From: Verrucomicrobiales bacterium
GTDB taxonomy: Bacteria; Verrucomicrobiota; Verrucomicrobiia; Verrucomicrobiales; V1-33
Direction: 5' to 3'
Assembly (NCBI GenBank): GCA_018003315.1
Contig: JAGNEJ010000021.1
Coordinates: forward strand, 1-58,919
DNA: 58,919 bases
Numbering within the stretch: position 1 is the stretch's first letter; every line of letters starts with the position of its first letter. Below are positions 8,846 through 17,889 of this stretch, piece by piece. Under the pieces are notes generated by a model. It saw nothing but the letters and a program-made list of their open reading frames with translations. It ran no database searches and was not told the origin of the DNA. The position numbers and the translations under genes were made by a program.

Positions 8846-10099
8846 TCAAACCGACGGCGGAACCGGCAGTGCGGCGGGCTGGTGGCGCATTTTCCCATCG
8901 AGCAGGCAGGAGACGCTGAGGTCGCCCATGACATTGATGGCGGTGCGGCAGCGGTCGAGGAACCAGTCCACGGTGAGCAGCAGCGGGATGTAGTCGATCG
9001 GGAGTTTCACCGCGCTGAAGACAGCCATCATGGTGACCAGCCCGGCTTCCGGAATGCCGGCCGCTCCCACGCTGGCCACCACCGCCATGACGACCACCAC
9101 CGCCTGCTGCCCGAGGCCGAGCTGCATGCCCAGCGCCTGGGCAATGAACAGCGCGGCCATGGCTTCGTAGAGCGCGGTGCCGTCGTTGTTGAGGTTTCCG
9201 CCCACCATGGCGCCCAGCCGGGCGGATTCCTCGCGCAGGCCCATTTTTTCGGTGGCGCAGCGATAGGTCACCGGCAGCGTGGCGGTGGAGCTGGCGGTGG
9301 AAAAGGCCACGGCCAGGGCCTCGCTGGAATGTTTCAGCAGATGTCCCGGTCTGATCCACGACCCCAGCCTGACCCGGACCAGGTAAAACGCCGCCTGCAA
9401 TGCCAGAGCAGCGATGACCGCCACGACGAATTTTCCGAAGCTGGCGAAGGCTCCGAATCCCTCGTTTCCGACCACCGCGGCCACGACGCAAAACACCGCG
9501 GGCGGCACGGCGTAAAACAGCCCGTGCAGCAGCACCAGAATGGTCTGAAACACCACGTCGATGCCGCCTTCCAATGAATGCACCATGGCGGTGGACTCTG
9601 CGCGCCGCTTCACCGCCCGCAATCCGAGTCCCAGCGCAACCGCCAGAACCACCAGCGCCAGCACATCATTTTCCACCAGCGGCGCCCCGACGCTACGGGG
9701 GATGAACTTTTTGATCAAATCCTCGACCACGTCGAATTCGCGTTTCGATTCGATGAAGGCGTGCTGCTTCTGGGTGGGCGGGGGCAGGCCAGCCCCGGCT
9801 CCCGGCTGCAGGGTGTTGCTGACCAGCAGGCCGATGCCGATGGCCACCAGGGTGTTGCTCGCCAGCAGCCAGCCCAGTTTCAGTCCGCTGCGGCCATTGA
9901 TCTGGGCGCGCACCAGGGCGAGAATGACGGCGCAGAAAATGAGCGGAGTCGCCAGCAGCCGGAGGGCGGCCAGCACCAAGTCGCTGAACAGTTTCAACCC
10001 GCCGGTTTTCCCCGGAAACAGCCAGCCCGCCAGCAGCCCCAGGGCCAGGGCGGCCAGAATCCAGACTGCCAGGGGAATTTTGCGGTTTGCGGCGGACAT
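8846..10099 (-). CDS. Dicarboxylate/amino acid:cation symporter (SDF/DAACS family)
   Basis: This is a 417-residue inner-membrane transporter with about eight hydrophobic segments. The substrate-site signatures are present: STASSTATLPVT (HP1 serine-rich loop), NLNNDGTALYEA (TM7, the NMDGT equivalent), ASVGAAGIPEAGLVTM (HP2), and DWFLDRCRTAINVMGD (TM8, the substrate-carboxylate Arg region). The family co-transports Na+ or H+ with C4-dicarboxylates or acidic/neutral amino acids. The NMDGT motif reads NNDGT here, a mild departure. It is divergent from the alpha/beta hydrolase gene across about 118 bases. Confidence 0.93.
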   Translation of the reverse strand: MSAANRKIPLAVWILAALALGLLAGWLFPGKTGGLKLFSDLVLAALRLLATPLIFCAVILALVRAQINGRSGLKLGWLLASNTLVAIGIGLLVSNTLQPGAGAGLPPPTQKQHAFIESKREFDVVEDLIKKFIPRSVGAPLVENDVLALVVLAVALGLGLRAVKRRAESTAMVHSLEGGIDVVFQTILVLLHGLFYAVPPAVFCVVAAVVGNEGFGAFASFGKFVVAVIAALALQAAFYLVRVRLGSWIRPGHLLKHSSEALAVAFSTASSTATLPVTYRCATEKMGLREESARLGAMVGGNLNNDGTALYEAMAALFIAQALGMQLGLGQQAVVVVMAVVASVGAAGIPEAGLVTMMAVFSAVKLPIDYIPLLLTVDWFLDRCRTAINVMGDLSVSCLLDGKMRHQPAALPVPPSV

Positions 10100-10217
10100 G
10101 GGCGGCACCTTTCGCAGGAAGCGTGCAGGTTTGGCAAGCAGCTTTGAGGAATTTCGGCTTTCCCGGCAGGGAATCCGCGCCATGTTCCGAGCACACCCCA
10201 TCCAGCCTTTCAACATC

Positions 10218-10961
10218 ATGTTCGGAGACATTCGCAACACCCACGGAGAGAAGCTCGACCACCGGCTCCATCCCGCTGCACAGCCGCAGCAGGCGGACCA
10301 CCTGGTGATCATTGGCCACGGAGTGACTGCCAATCTGGACCGGCCCTTTGTCGCCGCGCTGGCGGAGGGACTCGCCGCCGCAGGCTGGAACGCACTGCGG
10401 TTTTCCTTTTCCGGAAATGGCGCCAGCGAAGGGCGCTTCCAGGACTCCTGCATCTCCAAGGAAGTGGCCGACCTGGGCTGTGTCATCGATGCCGCCCAGG
10501 CGGCGGGATTTTCCGTGAGCTATGCCGGCCACAGCATGGGCGGCGCGGTGGGCGTCATTCGCACCGCGGAAGACCCGCGCATCCGGCGATTGCTGGGGCT
10601 GGCCCCCATGGTGGAAACCCGGCGCTTTGCAGAAACGGAATTCGGCTCGACGGAGCCGGACCGCGGGTTCATGTGGGACGAGGAAACCTGCCCGCTTTCC
10701 AGCACCTTCATGAACGACCTGCGCGCCATCGGCAGCACGCTTCCGCACGCGGCACGCATCACCGTTCCGGTCTGTCTCATCCACGGTGCCGACGACGACC
10801 TGGTCCCGGTGGAGGAAAGCCGCGCCCTGGCCGCAGCGATTCCCGGTGAGACCAGTCTGGTGGAAATCCCGCAGTGCAGCCACGTCTTCAGCGGCGAGGC
10901 CAGCACCAGCGCCATGGTGCAGGCCGCGGTGGACTGGCTGAACCGTACCCCTATTTGCTAG
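10218..10961 (+). CDS. Alpha/beta hydrolase
   Basis: This is a 247-residue soluble hydrolase. The nucleophile elbow is GHSMGGA and the oxyanion region is VIIGHGVTAN. The acid lies in LIHGADDDLVPVEES and the catalytic His in PQCSHVFSGE, so the Ser-Asp-His triad is complete. The short lid and FSGNGASEG resemble the 'alpha/beta hydrolase, dienelactone hydrolase-like' serine esterases (COG1073-type). The substrate is unknown. An alternative in-frame ATG lies at 10182, but the conserved fold starts at MFGDIRNTHGEKL. Confidence 0.88.
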   Translation: MFGDIRNTHGEKLDHRLHPAAQPQQADHLVIIGHGVTANLDRPFVAALAEGLAAAGWNALRFSFSGNGASEGRFQDSCISKEVADLGCVIDAAQAAGFSVSYAGHSMGGAVGVIRTAEDPRIRRLLGLAPMVETRRFAETEFGSTEPDRGFMWDEETCPLSSTFMNDLRAIGSTLPHAARITVPVCLIHGADDDLVPVEESRALAAAIPGETSLVEIPQCSHVFSGEASTSAMVQAAVDWLNRTPIC

Positions 10962-11034
10962 GGACACTCCCCGTGCTTCCGCAAGGGCGGCGGTCTTTTC
11001 GCTCGCGGCCGAAGGGATGCACGCCGACGGGTTC

Positions 11035-12396
11035 ATGCGACTCCGCCAATCCATGATCCGCCCGCTCCTCGCTTTGCTCGTTCTGTCGGCCTGGCTCCTG
11101 CCGGTCCGGGCCGCAGAACAACCGAACATCGTTTTTGTCCTCGCAGACGACATGGGGCCGGGCGACACCGGCTGTTCCGGCGGCACCCTGGCAAAAACAC
11201 CGCATCTGGAACGGCTCGCCGCGCAGGGGATCACGTTCACCCAGTACTATTCCGCCTCCCCGATCTGTTCGCCGTCGCGCTGCGGAATCCTAACCGGTCA
11301 GCATCCCGCGCGATGGCGCATCACCAGCTTTTTGCAGTCGCGCGACGGAAACCGCCGGTGCGAACAGGCGGACTTTCTCGATCCCGCCGCACCCAGCCTG
11401 CCACGGGTGCTCCAGGGCGCAGGTTATGCCACGGCGCACATCGGCAAATGGCATCTGGGCGGCGGGCGCGATGTAGCGGCTCCGCCGAAATTTGCCGCCT
11501 ACGGGTACGACCTGGGGCTGGGCACCTACGAAAGCCCGGAACCCGCGGCGGCACTGGGACTCAAAACCACGCCGTGGGGGCCGGATGCCAAACGCGAACC
11601 CGGCCAGGTGCCGCGCCACCAGCGGACGCGGTGGATGGTGGATCAGGCACTGGCTTTCCTGACAAAAAATCGCGGCCGCCCGTGCTTTATCAACCTTTGG
11701 CTCGACGACACCCACACCCCCTGGGTGCCCGCGGATGCCGTCCAGGGCGACGGAAGCCGCCGGGAGAATCTTGTCAGGGTCGTCGAGGAAATGGACCGCC
11801 AGATCGGCCGGCTCATGGACGGCGTGCCGGACGACACCCTGCTCATTTTCGCCAGCGACAACGGCCCCCTGCCGACCTTCAAGCGCCAGCGCACCAGTGG
11901 ACTGCGCGGCAGCAAGCTCAGCCTGTATGAAGGCGGCATCCGGCTGCCATTCCTCGCCCGCTGGCCGGGGCGCATCCCCGCCGGGAAAGTGGACGCCGCC
12001 ACGGTGCTGCACGCCACCGACCTGCTGCCGACCCTGGCAGCTGTCGCCGGTGCCGCCCTGCCAAAAGATAGTGCTCCCGACGGCGTGGACCGCTCGGCGG
12101 CTCTCCGGGGAACGCCGCAGCCGGACCGCCCCGTCCTGTTCTGGGAATACGGGCGCAACGCCACCGCATTCAAATTTCCCGCCCCGCCCGACCGCAGTCC
12201 GAACCTGGCGATGCGCGACGGCCCGTGGAAATTGCTGGTCAATGCCGATGGCACCGGTGCGGAACTTTACCACCTGGCGCACGATCCCAACGAAGCCAGC
12301 AACCTCGCCGCCGCCAGGCCGGAAGTCGCTGCGCGGATGAAATCCGCACTCCTGGACTGGCGCAGCCGGCTGCCGAAACCGGCCCAGAATCCATAA
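11035..12396 (+). CDS. Secreted type I sulfatase (arylsulfatase A-like)
   Basis: This is a 453-residue sulfatase of family S1 with an N-terminal signal peptide ending near VRAAEQ. Metal-binding D38 and D39 lie in VLADDMGPGD. The formylglycine signature is C78-S-P-S-R, so it needs an FGly-generating maturase, which is not encoded in this window. HIGKWHLGG and SDNGP match conserved active-site blocks. It removes sulfate esters from glycans or aryl substrates in the periplasm; the exact substrate is unknown. It is 42 bases upstream of a second sulfatase in the same orientation, probably forming an operon. Starts at 11053 or 11017 are possible. Confidence 0.93.
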   Translation: MRLRQSMIRPLLALLVLSAWLLPVRAAEQPNIVFVLADDMGPGDTGCSGGTLAKTPHLERLAAQGITFTQYYSASPICSPSRCGILTGQHPARWRITSFLQSRDGNRRCEQADFLDPAAPSLPRVLQGAGYATAHIGKWHLGGGRDVAAPPKFAAYGYDLGLGTYESPEPAAALGLKTTPWGPDAKREPGQVPRHQRTRWMVDQALAFLTKNRGRPCFINLWLDDTHTPWVPADAVQGDGSRRENLVRVVEEMDRQIGRLMDGVPDDTLLIFASDNGPLPTFKRQRTSGLRGSKLSLYEGGIRLPFLARWPGRIPAGKVDAATVLHATDLLPTLAAVAGAALPKDSAPDGVDRSAALRGTPQPDRPVLFWEYGRNATAFKFPAPPDRSPNLAMRDGPWKLLVNADGTGAELYHLAHDPNEASNLAAARPEVAARMKSALLDWRSRLPKPAQNP

Positions 12397-12438
12397 CGGC
12401 ACCTTTGGCACTTCCTGACAAATCACCCGGCCGCTCCC

Positions 12439-13938
12439 ATGCGTTTTGGAAAATTTCTGCTGCTCCTGCTGGCCTGCGGTTTGACCGGGTCGCCGGCCTC
12501 TGCCCGCCCCAATGTGCTGCTGATTCTGGTGGACGATCTCCGGCCCGCCCTGGGAGCCTATGGGGACAAGGCGGCGGTGACCCCAAACATGGACCGGCTG
12601 GCGGCCCGCGGACTGCGGTGCGACCTGGCCTACTGCAACATTTCGGTGTGCGCCCCGTCGCGTTTCACGCTGATGACCGGCTGCCGCCCCACCACGCTGG
12701 GAATCTACGGGTTCCACAGCGACTTCCGCCGCACCTTTCCCAGCGCCGTCACCCTGCCGCAGCATTTCAAAAACCACGGCTACCAGGCCGAGGCCATCGG
12801 CAAGGCCTATCATTTCGGCCACGGTTGTCAGGATGACGCCCCCTCCTGGAGCACGCCCACCCGGCGTGATCTGGTCATCGAATACCTCTTGCCGGAAAGC
12901 ACTGGCGGCAGGCTCACCCGTGAGGAAGCCCTTTTTTCCAATGCCCGAGTGGATCCCAAAGACCAGCCGCTCCCGCGCGGCGCGGCCTGGGAGGCTCCGG
13001 AAGGCGGCGACGATGCCCATGCCGACGGACGCACCGCGGCGGCGGCGGTCCGGCGGCTTCAGGCCGCAAAGACAAACCCCGGCCAGCCGTTTTTCCTGGT
13101 GGTGGGATTTGCCCGCCCCCACCTGCCGTTTTCCGCGCCCAAAAAATACTGGAACCTTCACGACCCCGCCCGGCTTCCCATGCCGGCCTTCGAACAAGCC
13201 CCGGAGGGCGCTCCTCCATTTGCGCTGAAACGCGGCGGGGAAATCGAAAACTATTCCCCCATCCCGGCCGGGAAAAGCGCCGTCCCCTATCCAGACTCCC
13301 TCAAGCGCCAGCTCATCCACGGCTATTATGCCTCCACCAGCTACGTCGATGCCCAGATCGGCAGAGTCATCGCCGCCCTGGATGAAACCGGTCTGGCGGA
13401 CAACACCATCGTTATCCTCTGGGGCGACCACGGATTTCTGCTCGGCGAAATGAACAGTTGGACCAAGCACTGCAACTACGAACTGGCCAACCACATCCCG
13501 CTGCTCATCATCGCCCCCGGCGTCACCACGCCCGGCTCCTCGACCCGCCAACTGGTTGAAACCGTGGACCTCTACCCCACCCTGGCGGCACTGGCCGGAC
13601 TCCCGGCCCCGCCCGGACCCCAGCCGCAAGACGGACTCAGCCTGGTGCCGGTGCTGAAAAATCCTGACATTCGCATCCGGGACCATGCCTTCCACTGCTT
13701 CCCGCGGCCCCAGGGCAACCGCCTCGGCCGCGCCATCCGCACCGAACACCACCGGCTCGTCGAATGGCTGGAAATCGGAGGACGCAGGGAGGATGCCGTG
13801 CTGGAACTTTACGACTATGCCGACGGACCAGTGGAAAAACGCAACCTCGCCGCGGAAAAACCGGAACTGGTCCAAAAACTGCGCGCCCTGCTCGACCGTC
13901 ACCCGCCCCCCCGCCGACCCGGCGGCAATGCGCGTTGA
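12439..13938 (+). CDS. Secreted sulfatase, iduronate-2-sulfatase-like
   Basis: This is a 499-residue S1 sulfatase. The signal region LLLLLACGLTGSPASA could be cut by signal peptidase I or, through LLAC, anchored as a lipoprotein. Conserved blocks are ILVDDLRPALGAYGD, the FGly motif C71-A-P-S-R, VGFARPHLPF, and ILWGDHGFLLGEMNSWTKH. The last two are typical of iduronate-2-sulfatase-type proteins. With the preceding gene it forms a two-sulfatase cluster, suggesting growth on sulfated polysaccharide, a common verrucomicrobial lifestyle. The substrate is inferred only at class level. Confidence 0.93.
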   Translation: MRFGKFLLLLLACGLTGSPASARPNVLLILVDDLRPALGAYGDKAAVTPNMDRLAARGLRCDLAYCNISVCAPSRFTLMTGCRPTTLGIYGFHSDFRRTFPSAVTLPQHFKNHGYQAEAIGKAYHFGHGCQDDAPSWSTPTRRDLVIEYLLPESTGGRLTREEALFSNARVDPKDQPLPRGAAWEAPEGGDDAHADGRTAAAAVRRLQAAKTNPGQPFFLVVGFARPHLPFSAPKKYWNLHDPARLPMPAFEQAPEGAPPFALKRGGEIENYSPIPAGKSAVPYPDSLKRQLIHGYYASTSYVDAQIGRVIAALDETGLADNTIVILWGDHGFLLGEMNSWTKHCNYELANHIPLLIIAPGVTTPGSSTRQLVETVDLYPTLAALAGLPAPPGPQPQDGLSLVPVLKNPDIRIRDHAFHCFPRPQGNRLGRAIRTEHHRLVEWLEIGGRREDAVLELYDYADGPVEKRNLAAEKPELVQKLRALLDRHPPPRRPGGNAR

Positions 13939-14118
13939 TGGTGCGTGCGGCGAGTGATCCACCGATGCGACCCCGGCGTCGAAATCCTGACACCGTGAGA
14001 CTTGCAGGTTGGCAGTGCGTGGCCGTCGGCAGGATGGCGCACACCCCGCTGCGGGAGAGAATCCACCGCTTGCAGGGGAGGCGGGGCCGCTGCATGTAGT
14101 GGCGTTGTCCTGTTTGCC

Positions 14119-15402
14119 ATGATTTGTCTCATCCAATCCGCCACCGTCCTCCAGCCTTCCGGATCCAGTGAACACACGGACGTGCTGCTGACGGACGGCA
14201 GGGTGGCGCAGGTGGGGACGGGACTGGCGGTGCCGGACGGGGCGACGGTCATGGATGGGCGGGGCAAAGTGCTGCTGCCGGGGCTTTTTGACTCCCATGC
14301 ACATGTCAGGGAACCGGGGCGGGAGGATTGCGAGACGGTCGCCACGGGCATGGCTGCGGCGCTCAACGGAGGCATCACCGGAATGGTGTGCATGCCGGAC
14401 ACGCATCCGCCCATCGACAACGGCGGGATGGTGCAAAGCGTGCTGGATGCGGCGTCGAAAGCGCCGCGGCGCGTGGATTTTTTTGTGGCCGGCTGCCTGA
14501 CGCGCCAGCGCCTCGGAGAGGAGCTGGCGGAACTGGGCGACATGCAGGCCAGGGGAGCGGTGATGGTGACGGATGATCCCGACGCGGTGAGCGGCGCACA
14601 AATCATGCGCCGGGCATTGCAGTATGCGCGGGATTTGGGCCTGCTGGTGGCGGCGCACTGCGACATTCGCGAGCTGAGCGGACCGGGCAGCATGAATGAC
14701 GGACGCATTTCCTACCGGTTGGGACTGCCCGGCATGCCGGCGTGCAGCGAGGAAATCTGCCTGGCGCGCGACATCCGACTGGCCCAGTCGGTGCGCACCC
14801 GCATCCACATCCAGCTAGTGACCACCGCCCGCGGGGTGGAAACAGTGGCCCGCTACAAACGCGAGGGCATGCCGGTGACGGCGGGAGTGGCGCCGCACCA
14901 TCTGGTTTTTTGTGATGAAGATGTGGGGGATTACGACACCAACTTCAAAGTGAAGCCGCCGCTGCGCACCCGCCAGGACCGCGATGCGCTGCGCCAGGCG
15001 GTGCGCGAGGGAGTCATCGATCTCATTGCCACGGATCATTCGCCGCACACGGAATTTGAAAAGGAGCGCGAGTTTGCCACGGCTCCGTTTGGCATGACCG
15101 GACTGGACACCGCGCTGCCGTTGCTACATGACCGCCTGCTATTGGAAAACCTGCTGGACTGGCCAACCCTGGTGGAGCGGTTTTCCCGGGCACCGCGGCG
15201 GCTCATCGGTCAGAAGCCCGCGGAAATCGAATGCGGGCAGCGCGCCAACTGTGTGCTGTTTGATCCAGCCGGCTCCACCCGTGTGACCGCAGACTGGATT
15301 GAGTCCAACAGCCTCAACACGCCGCTGCTCGGGCAGACACTGCGGGGGCGGGTGGAGGCGGTATTTCTCGACCGCGACTGTTTTCAACCCGCCACGGCAT
15401 GA
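14119..15402 (+). CDS. pyrC: Dihydroorotase (class I), possibly with a defective metal site
   Basis: This is a 427-residue amidohydrolase for the third step of pyrimidine synthesis (carbamoyl-aspartate to dihydroorotate). Family blocks are D58SHAHVREPG (H60, H62), CMPDTHPPIDN, VTDDPDAVSG, APHHL, DTNFKVKPPLR and the metal Asp in ATDHSPH (D306). H180 is present, but the usual HVS/T metal His is replaced: RIHIQLVTTARGVE has Leu233 where Aquifex DHOase has His232. It may therefore be a non-catalytic DHOase-like subunit or use an altered site. It overlaps pyrF by ATGA, so the two are translationally coupled. Confidence 0.88.
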   Translation: MICLIQSATVLQPSGSSEHTDVLLTDGRVAQVGTGLAVPDGATVMDGRGKVLLPGLFDSHAHVREPGREDCETVATGMAAALNGGITGMVCMPDTHPPIDNGGMVQSVLDAASKAPRRVDFFVAGCLTRQRLGEELAELGDMQARGAVMVTDDPDAVSGAQIMRRALQYARDLGLLVAAHCDIRELSGPGSMNDGRISYRLGLPGMPACSEEICLARDIRLAQSVRTRIHIQLVTTARGVETVARYKREGMPVTAGVAPHHLVFCDEDVGDYDTNFKVKPPLRTRQDRDALRQAVREGVIDLIATDHSPHTEFEKEREFATAPFGMTGLDTALPLLHDRLLLENLLDWPTLVERFSRAPRRLIGQKPAEIECGQRANCVLFDPAGSTRVTADWIESNSLNTPLLGQTLRGRVEAVFLDRDCFQPATA

Positions 15403-16172
15403 CGTATTCGGAAAAACTGCAGCGCCGCATCACCGCCACCGGAAGCTGCCTGTGCGTGGGACTGGATCCGCGTCCGGAATTCATTTCCGGATCCGTCAGG
15501 GATTTTTTGCAGCGGGTGGTGGAGGAAACCGCTCCGTTTGCCGCCGCCTTCAAGCCGAACAGCGCGTATTTTGAGGCATCCGGGTGGGAAGGCGTCCGCT
15601 TGCTTGAGGAAATCCGCGCGCTCATCCCGGCGGAAATTCCCGTGGTTCTGGATGCCAAGCGCAGCGACATCGGCGAAACCCAGCGCTATTATGCCAAGGC
15701 GGCCTTCGAAGTGCTTGCCGCCGATGCGGTGACGCTCAATCCCTATCTTGGCTTTGATACCATCGAGCCGTTTCTGGGCTATGCCGGGCGGGCGCTGTAT
15801 CTGCTGGCGGTGACTTCCAATGCAGGCGCGGCCGACATCGAACTCGGAATCCTGGCCGAAGGCTGCTGCGTCTTCGAACGGGTCCTGAAAATGGCCGTCC
15901 GCGCGGCGGGAGCGGCAACGGAGGTGGGATTTGTCATCGGACTAACCAATGCAGCGGGCCCGGTGCTGGAAAAGGTTCCGGATGTGCCGCTGCTGATTCC
16001 CGGCTTTGGCGCCCAGGGCGGAGATCCGGGGGCACTGTCGGCTCAGAATCGCTCTGCGCCCCTGCTGATCAATGCCTCGCGCTCCATTCTCTATGCCCGT
16101 CCGGAACAATCCTTTGCGGAAAAGGCACGGCAGGCCGCCGCGGAGATCGCCGCGGCCCTCGCACTGCGGTGA
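15399..16172 (+). CDS. pyrF: Orotidine-5'-phosphate decarboxylase, type 2
   Basis: This is a 257-residue TIM-barrel enzyme that decarboxylates OMP to UMP. The catalytic Asp-Lys-Asp motif is in VVLDAKRSDIGET. The N-terminal VGLDPRPEF and FKPNSAYFE, and GFGAQGGDPG near the phosphate site, match type 2 PyrF. The start ATG overlaps the pyrC stop by four bases. The two genes encode steps 3 and 6 of pyrimidine synthesis. Confidence 0.95.
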   Translation: MTYSEKLQRRITATGSCLCVGLDPRPEFISGSVRDFLQRVVEETAPFAAAFKPNSAYFEASGWEGVRLLEEIRALIPAEIPVVLDAKRSDIGETQRYYAKAAFEVLAADAVTLNPYLGFDTIEPFLGYAGRALYLLAVTSNAGAADIELGILAEGCCVFERVLKMAVRAAGAATEVGFVIGLTNAAGPVLEKVPDVPLLIPGFGAQGGDPGALSAQNRSAPLLINASRSILYARPEQSFAEKARQAAAEIAAALALR

Positions 16173-16231
16173 GGCGGGCAGCCACGAATGGGGAATCGAC
16201 AAGGACGCTGCGATTGTCCTACAAGTCGGGC

Positions 16232-17149
16232 ATGACTGCCAAACTCTTTGCCGCCGTGTGGCTGGCCGCAGCACTTGCCGCGGCCGCCGATTCCCAGGAG
16301 CTTCCCAACCAGGCTGCCCGATCGCCGCTGCCGCAAGGAGCAGGATTCGCCGCAGCGTTCAAGGCGGATGCCGGAATCGCCAAATCCCCGGAGGTGGTCT
16401 TCGCCGACGATTTCGAAGGGGCGACGCTGGGTGCCGGATGGGACGAAACCTCCAATCCCAATGGAAACGTGCTTTCCCTGACCGAAGCCGGAGCCCCGCA
16501 GCTCGGCAAACAATGCGTGAGGGTGGACGCCCACCTGGGCAAGGATACCGGCGGCGGTTTCACCAAATGGTTCGCGCCGCACAACACCATCTTCATCCGC
16601 TTTTACACCAAATTTCACCCCGCCTGCGACTACGTGCACCACTTTGTCACCCTGCGGGCCAATCGCGGCCTGCGCGGCGGCGACAAATGGAGCGGATTTG
16701 GCGGGGCCGGCAACAAACCCGCGGGCGATGAACGTTTTTCCACCGCGATTGAAGCGTGGGGGAACTGGGGGAAATTCCCACCTCCGGGCCGGTGGAATTT
16801 TTACAGCTACTGGCACGAGATGAAAAAGTCCCCGGACGGGAAGTATTGGGGCAATGCCTTTTCCGTGCCGGAGGCTCCGGTCATCAAGCGGGGCGAGTGG
16901 ATTTGCGTGGAATTCATGCTCAAGCACAACACCCCGGGCAAGCCCGACGGCGAACAGGCCTTCTGGATCGACGGCCAGCGGCTCGGCCACTGGACGGGGA
17001 TCAACTGGCGGAAAACCGAAGGACTCAAGGCCAATGCCCTAACTTTGGAAAGCTACGTCACCGACCGCTGGACCAAAAACCCGGTGAACACGGTCTATTA
17101 TGACAACCTGGTCATTGCCGGAAAATACATCGGTCCCAGCGGGAAATGA
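16232..17149 (+). CDS. Secreted concanavalin-like protein, possible polysaccharide-active enzyme
   Basis: This is a 305-residue protein with a signal peptide (MTAKLFAAVWLAAALAAAADSQ). The mature part is a beta-rich domain: VVFADDFEGATLGAGWDET, a FIRFYTKFHPACDYVHHFV block, WNFYSYWHEMKKSPDG, and a C-terminal LTLESYVTDR...VYYDNLVIAGKYIGP. Such '...YYDNLVIA..YIGP' endings occur in secreted glucanase/lyase-like ConA domains. I cannot name catalytic residues. The gene starts 60 bases after pyrF but belongs functionally with the secreted glycan genes. Confidence 0.7.
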   Translation: MTAKLFAAVWLAAALAAAADSQELPNQAARSPLPQGAGFAAAFKADAGIAKSPEVVFADDFEGATLGAGWDETSNPNGNVLSLTEAGAPQLGKQCVRVDAHLGKDTGGGFTKWFAPHNTIFIRFYTKFHPACDYVHHFVTLRANRGLRGGDKWSGFGGAGNKPAGDERFSTAIEAWGNWGKFPPPGRWNFYSYWHEMKKSPDGKYWGNAFSVPEAPVIKRGEWICVEFMLKHNTPGKPDGEQAFWIDGQRLGHWTGINWRKTEGLKANALTLESYVTDRWTKNPVNTVYYDNLVIAGKYIGPSGK

Positions 17150-17227
17150 GCCGGACCGGACGGCATGGGAACCCGAACAAAACGGGCGGCAGTCTCCACG
17201 GCAAATCGTTCCTGACGAACGAACGAA

Positions 17228-17298
17228 CTACCCCGCAAGGATTCGAACCTTGACAAAGAGAACCAAAATCTCTTGTGCTACCGTTACACCACGGGGCA
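17228..17298 (-). tRNA. tRNA-Gln (anticodon TTG)
   Basis: On the minus strand a full cloverleaf can be drawn. The acceptor is TGCCCCG/CGGGGTA, the D arm is GTG-TAACGGTAG-CAC, the anticodon stem is AGAGA/TCTCT with loop TTTTGGT (anticodon TTG), and the T arm is CAAGG-TTCGAAT-CCTTG. The discriminator base is G. CCA is not encoded. It lies alone between two plus-strand genes. Confidence 0.96.
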
Positions 17299-17424
17299 AT
17301 GCACGAAGGCGGGCATTATCCATGCACCCCATGCCGCGAGTTGCAAGTGCCAGGTGATGGAATTTTTCACCGGTGCGGCAAAGGAGGCTTGCGCGGCCGC
17401 ATGGGGCGGTGATTGGGTCCGACC

Positions 17425-17862
17425 ATGCACTGGAAATTCATCGTGGTGGGGCGTCCGGCGCTCGACTATGCGCGGCGCGGGGTGGCGGAATACCTGCCGC
17501 GGCTGCAGCGCCATGTGCGCGCGGAGGTGGAGTATTTGAAGGACGGCCCGGCAGAACAGGTGGCCCGGCGCCTGGCGCGGGCTGCGGAGGGCTGCCGCCG
17601 GGTGGTGCTGGATGAACGGGGCGACCTGCTGACAACGGAACAGTTCCGCAGCGTGGTGGACAAATGGGAATTGTCAGGAACCAAAACGGTCGCCCTGCAC
17701 ATCGGCGGGGCCGACGGGCATTCCGGCGGGGTGCGCCAAAGCGCCGATCTGGTGCTGGCGCTGGGAAAATTTACCCTGCAGCATGAACTGGCCCTGGTGG
17801 TGGCCCTGGAGCAGGTGTACCGCATCTACACCCTGAAAAAAGGGGAACCCTACCACCGCTGA
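17425..17862 (+). CDS. rlmH: 23S rRNA (pseudouridine1915-N3)-methyltransferase
   Basis: This is a 145-residue SPOUT-fold methyltransferase that methylates pseudouridine 1915 of 23S rRNA in the assembled ribosome. The SAM-knot motif LHIGGADGHSGGVRQSAD and the C-terminal EQVYRIYTLKKGEPYHR are diagnostic. The usual length is about 155 residues. The start at 17425 (MHWKFIVVGRP) fits the family N-terminus. It is convergent with the DUF1552 gene, with under 30 bases between stops. Confidence 0.95.
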   Translation: MHWKFIVVGRPALDYARRGVAEYLPRLQRHVRAEVEYLKDGPAEQVARRLARAAEGCRRVVLDERGDLLTTEQFRSVVDKWELSGTKTVALHIGGADGHSGGVRQSADLVLALGKFTLQHELALVVALEQVYRIYTLKKGEPYHR

Positions 17863-17889
17863 GCAGCGGCCGCGGCACGTCCGCAGCCG

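Noticed and set aside
11290-14808. Long open frame (over 1,100 codons) on the minus strand across the sulfatases and pyrC
   Set aside because: It is antisense to three well-supported genes. Its translation is low in order and has no domain; it comes from high GC3.
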